6,281 nt of DNA, from the NCBI GenBank assembly GCA_900540295.1, contig UQFM01000086.1:1-6281 (forward strand). Reading direction: 5' to 3'. The notes under the pieces were generated by a model. It saw only the letters and a list, made by a program, of their open reading frames with translations, did no database searches and was not told the DNA's origin. The stretch comes from an uncultured Oscillospiraceae bacterium (GTDB taxonomy: Bacteria > Bacillota > Clostridia > Oscillospirales > Acutalibacteraceae). Below, in pieces: positions 1-5,074 of this stretch (positions within the stretch are counted from its first letter, which is position 1; every line of letters starts with the position of its first letter). The position numbers and the translations under genes were made by a program.

Positions 1-92
1 CCTCCAAACTGCGATATGATAATTTTTGCATATTTGGGGTTGGGATTTTTGATATTGACCGGATACTGTAATTTTTTCTCATACTGAAACAT
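1..92 (-). CDS. cotJC: Spore coat protein CotJC, N-terminal fragment (cut by window edge)
   Basis: Only the first 30 codons are present. They begin MFQYEKKLQYPVNIKNPNPK and continue to an SQFGG stretch at the edge, which is the characteristic N-terminus of CotJC. CotJC is a manganese-catalase-like ferritin-fold protein of the spore coat; the metal-binding part lies outside this window. The ATG at 90-92 is 3 nt after the cotJB stop (96-98), so the two are translationally linked. The best purine-rich stretch, GAGGAG inside the end of cotJB, is about 15 nt from the ATG. That is unusually far and suggests translational coupling rather than a strong independent ribosome binding site. Position after cotJA and cotJB matches the cotJABC order known from Bacillus. 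Identification is strong for the N-terminus; whether the gene is intact cannot be judged. Confidence 0.9.
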   Translation of the reverse strand, partial: MFQYEKKLQYPVNIKNPNPKYAKIIISQFG

Positions 93-95
93 AGG

Positions 96-353
96 TTATT
101 TCACACACTCCTCTAAATCCCAAGGCCACGGATTTTGTAACCAATCCTTACCCGACCCTGTGCTCGGCGTCAACGGTCCGTATTTCTCTTCAAAAGCCTT
201 TTGCAATGTTTTGGCACGGACCGCATACTTGCTGTGCCGTTCTTTTGCTTCGCAGTCATCGGGATGCGTATCCAAATACAAATGCAGTTCCCATGTTGCA
301 AACTGCGCCGCTGAAAGCGTTCTGAGATTTTTTTCGCGTTCGTTTACCATCAT
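96..353 (-). CDS. cotJB: Spore coat protein CotJB
   Basis: A protein of 85 aa matching the CotJB family in length and motifs: an N-terminal helix with LSAAQFATWELHLYLDTHPD, a central charged helix (KYAVRAKTLQKAFEEKYGPL), and a C-terminal W-x-NPWPW-D/E motif. The pattern ELxLYLDTHP ... KYGPL ... PWPW is diagnostic. CotJB is a small coat component made in the mother cell; its biochemical role is not known. Three in-frame ATGs lie close together (357-359, 351-353, 348-350). The Shine-Dalgarno GGGAGGG (362-368 in plus coordinates) is 8 nt from the ATG at 351-353 but only 2 nt from the ATG at 357-359, so I chose the middle one. That choice also gives the classic ATGA overlap with the cotJA stop. 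Choosing the first ATG would add two residues. Confidence 0.93.
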   Translation of the reverse strand: MMVNEREKNLRTLSAAQFATWELHLYLDTHPDDCEAKERHSKYAVRAKTLQKAFEEKYGPLTPSTGSGKDWLQNPWPWDLEECVK

Positions 354-598
354 ATGCATTTCCCTCCCAAAAACGGTTTGTCAAGGTCGGGGAACACGGT
401 TCCGCGGCACAGTGCTTTTTCTGCTTCATACATAGCTGTATCTGTCTGGAACGGCACATATGCCATTGTTGTTACAGGGTTCTTCGGTAATTTCGATAAA
501 CCGTTGTATACACACGGCTGTGTAACAGGCGCACAGTCGTTATCGGTATGCATTTCGGATTGCAGCTGCGTATCGCAGAAATCCATAAAATCTTTCAC
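350..598 (-). CDS. cotJA: Spore coat associated protein CotJA
   Basis: A protein of 82 aa whose second half is the CotJA domain: MAYVPFQTDTAMYEAEKAL (about residues 45-63) followed by CRGTVFPDLDKPFLGGKC (about 64-81). The CRGT-x-FPxLDKPFxG signature is diagnostic of the family. The first 44 residues are a low-conservation, Thr/Asp/Cys-containing leader. CotJA is needed for assembly of CotJC into the spore coat in Bacillus; the same role here is inferred. It starts with GTG at 596-598, supported by AAGGAG at 608-613 with 9 nt spacing; the only nearby ATG (codon 5) is too far from that site. It is the first gene of cotJA-cotJB-cotJC and overlaps cotJB by ATGA. Confidence 0.93.
   Translation of the reverse strand: MKDFMDFCDTQLQSEMHTDNDCAPVTQPCVYNGLSKLPKNPVTTMAYVPFQTDTAMYEAEKALCRGTVFPDLDKPFLGGKCI
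362..368 (-). promoter_or_regulatory. Ribosome binding site deciding the cotJB start
   Basis: The minus-strand heptamer GGGAGGG lies inside the end of cotJA. It is 8 nt from the ATG at 351-353 and only 2 nt from the ATG at 357-359, favouring the downstream ATG and an 85-residue CotJB. Confidence 0.65.
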
Positions 599-607
599 TA
601 CACACGT

Positions 608-613
608 CTCCTT
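608..613 (-). promoter_or_regulatory. Ribosome binding site deciding the GTG start of cotJA
   Basis: On the minus strand the sequence reads AAAAGGAG, then nine bases, then GTG. The spacing supports initiation at the non-ATG codon at 596-598 rather than at the later in-frame ATG. Confidence 0.7.
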
Positions 614-658
614 TTCTTTTTTCGGAACTTCTTCCTATTCCATACTATTCCGCCGAGG

Positions 659-667
659 TAATTTATG
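659..667 (-). promoter_or_regulatory. Candidate sigma-E/sigma-K type -10 element for cotJ
   Basis: The minus strand reads CATAAATTA here. This matches the Bacillus sigma-K -10 pattern CATANNNTA exactly and the sigma-E -10 pattern CATACANT at 7 of 8 positions. It would give a leader of about 50 nt before cotJA, sensible for a mother-cell coat operon. No good -35 element is visible at the right distance; that region overlaps the foot of the upstream terminator hairpin. Treat as a candidate only. Confidence 0.3.
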
Positions 668-683
668 TGCGGCTGTCCCAAAA

Positions 684-730
684 GAAAGCCTTCTGTGATA
701 CGGTATACAACCGACCGACAGAAGGCTTTC
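684..730 (-). terminator. Rho-independent terminator after the gerA/alkyltransferase operon
   Basis: A perfect 13-bp inverted repeat (GAAAGCCTTCTGT at 684-696 and ACAGAAGGCTTTC at 718-730) with a 21-nt loop. On the minus strand the stem ends in CTTTC and runs into TTTTGGG, a short U-rich tail. On the plus strand it is followed by ACTTTTTAC, so it could act both ways, but no plus-strand gene leads into it. It separates the operon at 781-4930 from cotJA. Confidence 0.7.
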
Positions 731-752
731 ACTTTTTACATCTTATTCTGCA

Positions 753-783
753 TAAGGTGACCGAAACGAATGCGGTCACCTTA
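753..783 (-). repeat. Inverted repeat (hairpin) overlapping the alkyltransferase stop codon
   Basis: A perfect 11-bp inverted repeat (TAAGGTGACCG at 753-763 and CGGTCACCTTA at 773-783) with a 9-nt loop. The TAA stop of the alkyltransferase gene (781-783) forms part of the stem. On the minus strand no U-tract follows, so it is not a canonical terminator by itself. It lies 22 bp before the 13-bp hairpin at 684-730, and may protect the mRNA 3' end or assist termination. Confidence 0.55.
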
Positions 784-1086
784 AAAATTCCAACGGTATT
801 TTTGTAAATCCACAATCCCGTCGTCGCTGACTTCTACGCCCTCCGCACGCAAAAGGCGGATTTGTTCGTTTTCACCGCCGAATGCAAATGCGGAAGATAC
901 CGAACCGAAACGGTTCACCACCCGATGACATTTAACGGTTTCGGGATCGGGATTCACATGCAAAGCATACCCGACCACACGCGACCAGTGCGGATTGCCC
1001 GCAAGCAGCGCAACATCGCCGTAAGTCGCCACACAACCCTTCGGTATGCGGCGCACCACATCATATATCCGTTCAAAAGCACTCAT
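781..1086 (-). CDS. O6-alkylguanine-DNA alkyltransferase-family protein, short form (MGMT/ATL-like)
   Basis: A 101-aa protein consisting only of the DNA-binding, active-site domain of the MGMT family, without the N-terminal domain of full-length Ada/Ogt. The helix-turn-helix includes VATYGDVALLAG (about 19-30, conserved Tyr22). SRVVG carries the arginine finger (Arg36) that flips the damaged base, and NPDPE follows at 45-49. The active-site segment is KCHRVVNRFG (52-61) with Cys53 kept, so it is not the Trp-for-Cys type of alkyltransferase-like protein. The usual Pro before the Cys is Lys. FAFGG and LLRAEGVEV complete the fold. Cys53 should accept an alkyl group from O6-alkylguanine, or the protein may act as a lesion sensor; neither is proven. 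The ATG at 1084-1086 is preceded by GGTGA at 6 nt spacing; an upstream in-frame TTG at 1131 would add 15 unconserved basic residues. The gene lies 48 nt after gerAC on the same strand. Confidence 0.88.
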   Translation of the reverse strand: MSAFERIYDVVRRIPKGCVATYGDVALLAGNPHWSRVVGYALHVNPDPETVKCHRVVNRFGSVSSAFAFGGENEQIRLLRAEGVEVSDDGIVDLQKYRWNF

Positions 1087-1102
1087 AGCATTCACCAAAA
1101 TT

Positions 1103-1131
1103 ATTGTATCGTATTTTCTGCGACGGTGCAA
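1103..1131 (-). promoter_or_regulatory. Candidate internal promoter for the alkyltransferase gene
   Basis: The minus strand reads TTGCAC, 17 nt, TACAAT. The -10 fits the vegetative consensus at 5 of 6, the -35 only at 3 of 6, and the spacing is ideal. The overlapping GATACAA also resembles a sigma-G -10 (5 of 7). The start point would fall very close to the GGTGA ribosome binding site, leaving a very short leader, which weakens the case. If real, the repair gene could be expressed apart from gerA. Confidence 0.25.
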
Positions 1132-1134
1132 GCG

Positions 1135-2289
1135 TTAAATATTTTCCGCACCGTTCCCCACACGGTTAATTTCAATTTTCGGCAAGACTTCTATTTTTGC
1201 AGACGGCAGATTTTTCTTCCAATCCGGAATTGCTTTAAACTCCTTGGGAAGCGAGCGTTTAAACCTGCGTCCCAAGCAGTACGGGTCCGCATTATAGTTA
1301 ACAAAGCAATTCTTTGTTTCTTCTTCTAAAAGATGAACAATATATTCGTGGCACAAGCGCTGTGTTTCATTCAAATACGCCTCGCTGATTGAAAACGGCG
1401 TTTCGGTCTGAATTTCAGCGATATCGACCTCCATATTTACCCGCACGGTAAAATGCACACCGCCCTCTGTGCTTTGCGGCTTTACTTTTACAGAGCAATG
1501 CCGAATTTTGACCACGGTTTCAGCGGAAAAATCTTGATTCTGCACTGAAAAATAGCCGTGTTCCACCTGATTATGCAGCATCATCAGTGCCGTTACCGCT
1601 TCATTTTCCATTTCAAACAGAATTTGGTCTTCATCAAAAACCGCAACATTTACAAAACGGATATCCGCTTTCTCGCCGCCTTCCTCTTGCTCTGCTTTCA
1701 GCACGGGTAAAAAGGCATTGCTGCACGGACATTCCAATTTGTTAATCAGCTTATACAGCTCTTGGTTGATAATGTTGGTATTAAACTGCATGGCTTTTAA
1801 AATATCTTCTATACTGTTTGCGGTTAAAATACTCTCGCCCATTTTGGCACTGACCAAATCCTCTGCGGTCGTATCGGACACCGCTACAAGTACAGTCGCA
1901 CGGTTATCCGCATTGCGCACAAAATAATCTAAATGGCTGTATATCCCCTGTTCGGCGGTTTCCCTGCCGAAAACAATCAGTCTGTTTTGCGAAAGCAAAG
2001 GCAGTTTGCCTACGGATTTCGCGGCGGCAGAAATTGCATCGGAAACCGTATTCCCCTCTACGGTTACAAAATTGATGATATCCCCTAAATTCGCACCGCT
2101 GTTCGGATTGCCCGCCATCTCGGTATTCAGTGTTTGCAAGGTGACACGCACGCCGCCGTTTTCCATAGCGTCAATCCCAATCGCCTGCACAATCAAACGG
2201 CTTTTCAGTTCCTGCGATTCATAATTGCAGCCGCAAAAGGAAACCGTCAGTAAAACAATCGGAATTAAAAGCTTAAGCACTTTTTTCAT
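1135..2289 (-). CDS. gerAC: Ger(x)C-family spore germination lipoprotein (GerAC type)
   Basis: A 384-aa protein, close to the usual GerAC length. It starts with a basic N-terminus and hydrophobic stretch (residues 4-18) ending in FCGC, so Cys21 is the likely lipidated residue. The -3 position is Phe rather than the usual Leu. The family start follows: ESQELKSRLIVQAIGID (24-40). LLSQNRLIVFGRE (98-110) and NADNRATVLVAVSD (126-139) belong to the first conserved domain. The C-terminal domain ends with LGRRFKRSLPKEF, W-x-x-x-LPSAKIEVLPKIEINR and G, the canonical GerAC tail. It is the lipoprotein subunit of the germinant receptor, held at the outer face of the spore inner membrane. The ATG is supported by AAGGAG (2298-2303) at 8 nt. 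It overlaps gerAB by 17 bp, so the two are probably coupled. The exact receptor paralogue and germinant cannot be told. Confidence 0.93.
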   Translation of the reverse strand: MKKVLKLLIPIVLLTVSFCGCNYESQELKSRLIVQAIGIDAMENGGVRVTLQTLNTEMAGNPNSGANLGDIINFVTVEGNTVSDAISAAAKSVGKLPLLSQNRLIVFGRETAEQGIYSHLDYFVRNADNRATVLVAVSDTTAEDLVSAKMGESILTANSIEDILKAMQFNTNIINQELYKLINKLECPCSNAFLPVLKAEQEEGGEKADIRFVNVAVFDEDQILFEMENEAVTALMMLHNQVEHGYFSVQNQDFSAETVVKIRHCSVKVKPQSTEGGVHFTVRVNMEVDIAEIQTETPFSISEAYLNETQRLCHEYIVHLLEEETKNCFVNYNADPYCLGRRFKRSLPKEFKAIPDWKKNLPSAKIEVLPKIEINRVGNGAENI

Positions 2290-3364
2290 CGGCTTTTCTC
2301 CTTTTCACATACGCGCAAAGCATAATCAGCGCAGGCAATACCAACACAAATCCCGTAAAATAAATCAAACGCATAATATAATCCATTTGGTAAAAATAGT
2401 CGGTAAAGTTGCCTGCCAAAAACAACTGTGACGCGAGCACCAAACCGCCTGTGATAAATATATAATAGTTTTTCCACTCCGCCTTAAAGGATTTCTGCAA
2501 AAGCTCTGCCTGTAAATAGAGAAGCAAACTGATTTTGATAAAAGCGGACAAAATCCAGACGCCCGTCAGCAATACGTCAAACCGACGGAATACGCCGACC
2601 TCTGACAGCACCGCCACGGAATGCACAGGAAACAACTGGGTCAGTGAAAATTTGCCGAGTCCGCCGAATACGAAGAAAAACAGAGAAAGCATACTCAATA
2701 CGGTTACGGTAAGCCATGCAAAATATGCGCGCATCGGTTTTCCGTTGACTTTCGGGAACAGTGCGGAAAGCATCAGAATTTCAACCGTACGCGAAGCAAA
2801 GCTCAGTCCCCCTTTGAGGGACGGCGTCAGTCCTTCGTAGAATGCAGGCGAAAATTGCGTTACATCTATTTTATCCGCCATCGTAAGCATGATAAACAAA
2901 AATGCGGCACAGGAAATCATGACGGACAGCGCACTGACCCGTCCGAGCGCTTCAATGCCGAGCGAAGCGGCATAGCAAGAAGCAAGCACACAGATGATGA
3001 TAAACAACGCGCTGTCATTTTCGGGGAAAATAATGGTTCCGACAAACAGCTCCAAGCGTGCAAGCGTCACCATTGTGGAAAAAATGAAAACGATTGCATA
3101 AATTACAGATACCGCCTTTGAAAACCACGGAGACGTCATGTAGGCAATATCGGTCAAATCCTTGCCAGGGTACTTTTTATTCTGCACAAACACCATAACC
3201 GAAAACAGCAAAATAAACAAACCCGCAAATAAGGAGCTCGGGAAGTAATCTCCCGTATCCATCTTCTCTTCGCCGATAGAAGTATACGTCAAAATCGTCA
3301 AAAGTCTCGATAAAAAGATAATGGAAAATACTTGCCAAATCCCTATTTTCTGCGCTTTTCCCAT
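2273..3364 (-). CDS. gerAB: GerAB-type spore germination permease subunit
   Basis: A 363-aa integral membrane protein with about ten hydrophobic segments (near residues 8-28, 43-60, 84-108, 119-135, 142-162, 186-203, 213-235, 265-287, 299-317 and 333-352), matching the GerAB branch of the APC transporter superfamily in size and topology. Recognisable family signatures are YPGKDLTDI (65-73), GIEALGRVS (136-144), and RFDVLLTGVWILSAFIKISL (261-280), the most typical block. GerAB subunits bind the germinant, for example amino acids, in a transporter-like pocket in the spore inner membrane; the ligand here is unknown. I chose ATG 3362-3364, preceded by GGGGA at suitable spacing. An in-frame TTG at 3374-3376 would add four residues but has no ribosome binding site. 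It lies 57 nt after gerAA and overlaps gerAC by 17 bp. Confidence 0.94.
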   Translation of the reverse strand: MGKAQKIGIWQVFSIIFLSRLLTILTYTSIGEEKMDTGDYFPSSLFAGLFILLFSVMVFVQNKKYPGKDLTDIAYMTSPWFSKAVSVIYAIVFIFSTMVTLARLELFVGTIIFPENDSALFIIICVLASCYAASLGIEALGRVSALSVMISCAAFLFIMLTMADKIDVTQFSPAFYEGLTPSLKGGLSFASRTVEILMLSALFPKVNGKPMRAYFAWLTVTVLSMLSLFFFVFGGLGKFSLTQLFPVHSVAVLSEVGVFRRFDVLLTGVWILSAFIKISLLLYLQAELLQKSFKAEWKNYYIFITGGLVLASQLFLAGNFTDYFYQMDYIMRLIYFTGFVLVLPALIMLCAYVKRRKADEKSA

Positions 3365-3380
3365 TTGAATCCCCAACCGT

Positions 3381-3405
3381 GCGGCGCGTTTTACAAACGC
3401 CCCGC
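3381..3405 (-). repeat. Compact GC-rich hairpin in the gerAA-gerAB gap
   Basis: An 11-bp inverted repeat with one internal mismatch (3381-3391 against 3395-3405) and a 3-nt loop. In the minus-strand RNA the arms are GCGGGGCGUUU and AAACGCGCCGC. No U-tract follows, so it is not a normal terminator. It begins 16 nt upstream of the gerAB ATG, just before the weak GGGGA ribosome binding site. An RNA-processing, stabilising or translation-tuning role is possible but not shown. Confidence 0.6.
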
Positions 3406-3421
3406 ATCCTGCCTTTCTTTT

Positions 3422-4930
3422 TTATTTTTCCATGCTTTGTATTTTCAGTTCACGTTTGCCGAGCAGTTTCCAGCTGATGCGCAGGAAAGAATCCCGCAGT
3501 ACCGCGCCGATATGCAGCGGCGCGAACGGTGCGGTAAACGGTGTACCGAAAGCCTGAATTGCGCACATGTTGACCAACAGCACGCCAAATCCGATAACAA
3601 TGCCGTAAAAGCCTGTAATGCCGCCGATAATCATAAAGGCAAACCGCAAAAGAGATACGGGATAATAAATTTTGGAAACCACAAAGGAGCTGATGGCTGT
3701 CAGCGCGACCACAATCAGCATCGGCGCCGCCACTAAGCCCGCCGACACCGCCGCATCACCGATGACCAACGCACCGACGATACTCACCGCATGTCCGACG
3801 GATTTCGGCATACGCAAGCCTGCTTCACGCACAATTTCATAAACGAAGTGAATGAAAATCGCTTCCAGCATCACGGGAAACGGCGTGATGCTTTCCTGCA
3901 CCGCGGTATCATACAGCATAGACGCCGGTAAGATTTCCTGATGGAAAGTACAAACCGCAACATAGATGCCCGGCAAAAATACACTCAGCACAAAGGAGAA
4001 GAATTTCAGAGTACGGATAAACGCCGAATAATACGGCCGGTGGTCGTAATCATCCAGAGATTGAAAGTTCTCCATAAACAAATACGGAACCACCAAAGCA
4101 AACGGCGTGCCGTCCACCAAAATCACAACGCGTCCTTCTGCCATTTCTGCACAGGCGATGTCCGGGCGTTCCGTAGAACCGACCGCAGAAAACAAAGTCA
4201 TCACATCGGGTTCTAAAAACGGACGCAAATACCCTGCACCGAGTACAACATCCAAATCCGCCTTTTTGAGCTTTCCCTTAATCGCTTCTACAACCGCTTG
4301 GTCGGCACGGTCTGAAAAATAGCAGACACACACGCGCGTCTGACTGGTTTTACCGATTTCCAAAACATCAAACCGCGCCACGGGGGAACGCACGCGGCGG
4401 CGAATCAGCGCTACATTGTCTTTGAAGCTCTCAATAAAGGCTTCCTGCGCGCCGCTTTCCTGTACTTCGGTCTGTGCGTTTTCGATTGAGCGTTTCGGAA
4501 AGCCCTGCACACCGAAGCACTCGCAGAACGGCGCACCGTCTATCATTAAAACGACAAGTCCCGACAAAACATCTTTGATGGCTTCGTCTAAGCTGTGTTC
4601 TTCTTTTTGGTCAATGCCCGATGAAATTTTGTCGCGGATATACGCCATTTGGTCTGCGGCGTCTTTCGGCATTTTTTCGGCAGTCATAATGGGATTCACG
4701 ACCTGCTGTGTCACCAAAAGATTGTCACACATGCCGTCGTCCATAATCAAAACGGCTTTATTATTGCCGATAAAGGTCTGCTTATATAGAATGTCAAAGC
4801 TTTCGCCGAGTTTTTCTTTAAAATAAATGATGTTATCTTCCAAAGAGGTTCCGACGGTGACAGGCGGTGCAGCCGCCTTGGACTCCGCGGAAGTCACTTT
4901 GCGAATTTCTTTATTTATCCAATTTCCCAT
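3422..4930 (-). CDS. gerAA: GerAA-type spore germination receptor subunit
   Basis: A 502-aa protein, slightly longer than Bacillus GerAA. The soluble N-terminal part (about 28-300) starts with SLEDNIIYFKEKLGESFD and includes LIDGAPF-like MIDGAPF (129-135), NVALIRRRVRSP (172-183), and VVILVDGTPFALVVPYLF (268-285). The membrane part (about 305-455) contains YYSAFIRTLKFFSFVLS, LPASMLYDTA, the near-invariant YEIVREAGLRMPKSVGHA (364-381), and IVGALVIGDAAVSAGLV followed by VVALTAISSFV. A short cytoplasmic tail ends the protein. This is the A subunit of the germinant receptor, now thought to form an oligomeric ion-conducting channel in the spore inner membrane. It heads the operon gerAA-AB-AC. No clear Shine-Dalgarno sequence precedes the ATG at 4928-4930 (the 15 nt before it are AT-rich without GGAG). 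Some family positions around 150-165, usually Arg/Gly/Pro-rich, differ here (QESGAQ). Confidence 0.95.
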   Translation of the reverse strand: MGNWINKEIRKVTSAESKAAAPPVTVGTSLEDNIIYFKEKLGESFDILYKQTFIGNNKAVLIMDDGMCDNLLVTQQVVNPIMTAEKMPKDAADQMAYIRDKISSGIDQKEEHSLDEAIKDVLSGLVVLMIDGAPFCECFGVQGFPKRSIENAQTEVQESGAQEAFIESFKDNVALIRRRVRSPVARFDVLEIGKTSQTRVCVCYFSDRADQAVVEAIKGKLKKADLDVVLGAGYLRPFLEPDVMTLFSAVGSTERPDIACAEMAEGRVVILVDGTPFALVVPYLFMENFQSLDDYDHRPYYSAFIRTLKFFSFVLSVFLPGIYVAVCTFHQEILPASMLYDTAVQESITPFPVMLEAIFIHFVYEIVREAGLRMPKSVGHAVSIVGALVIGDAAVSAGLVAAPMLIVVALTAISSFVVSKIYYPVSLLRFAFMIIGGITGFYGIVIGFGVLLVNMCAIQAFGTPFTAPFAPLHIGAVLRDSFLRISWKLLGKRELKIQSMEK

Positions 4931-4966
4931 AGAAATTTTCTGCGGTACAATACTTGCGAAGAACAG

Positions 4967-4976
4967 GTCGTACGAC
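4967..4976. promoter_or_regulatory. 10-bp perfect palindrome in the divergent promoter region
   Basis: GTCGTACGAC is self-complementary and sits 36 bp upstream of gerAA and about 100 bp upstream of the DUF421 gene. It also lies immediately upstream of the candidate -10 at 4980-4987. It could be an operator shared by both directions, but a 10-bp palindrome is short enough to occur by chance. Confidence 0.2.
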
Positions 4977-4979
4977 AGA

Positions 4980-4987
4980 CATACAAT
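4980..4987 (+). promoter_or_regulatory. Candidate sporulation-type -10 element for the DUF421 operon
   Basis: CATACAAT matches the sigma-E -10 pattern CATACANT fully, and its first seven bases match the sigma-G -10 CATACTA at 6 of 7. It would give a leader of about 80 nt. No convincing -35 is seen at 14-18 nt upstream. Weak candidate because only half of the promoter is recognisable. Confidence 0.25.
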
Positions 4988-5019
4988 ACCGCTTTTCCTT
5001 TGCTTTTATTGTCACTTTT

Positions 5020-5049
5020 GTAATATTGTGACCCGCAATGCACATGATA
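5020..5049 (+). promoter_or_regulatory. Alternative sigma-G-like promoter for the DUF421 operon
   Basis: GTAATA (5020-5025), 17 nt, CATGATA (5043-5049). Against the Bacillus sigma-G pattern (TGMATA, 17-18 nt, CATACTA) the boxes match at 4 of 6 and 5 of 7. Spacing is right and the predicted start lies just before the GGAG at 5061-5064. The short leader and imperfect boxes keep this tentative; it competes with the element at 4980-4987. Confidence 0.2.
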
Positions 5050-5074
5050 TTCCTAAGATTGGAGATATGCGATT

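Noticed and set aside
1087..1131. Longer alkyltransferase starting at a TTG at 1129-1131
   Set aside because: The 15 extra residues are basic and not part of the family, while the ATG at 1084-1086 has a GGTGA at good spacing and gives the usual domain start.
862..1329. 155-codon open frame on the plus strand
   Set aside because: It lies antisense across the conserved alkyltransferase gene and the end of gerAC, has no ribosome binding site of note, and its protein resembles nothing; it is a shadow of the coding strand.
3332..3736. 134-codon plus-strand open frame
   Set aside because: Antisense to the end of gerAA and the start of gerAB, both strongly supported; charged low-complexity translation typical of a shadow frame.
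4416..4826. 136-codon plus-strand open frame
   Set aside because: Antisense to the conserved GerAA soluble domain; Ser-rich shadow translation.
5011..5032. GTCAC-N12-GTGAC repeat as a CRP/FNR-type site
   Set aside because: Half-sites are in the wrong orientation and spacing for TGTGA-N6-TCACA or TTGAT-N4-ATCAA; kept only as a minor symmetry.
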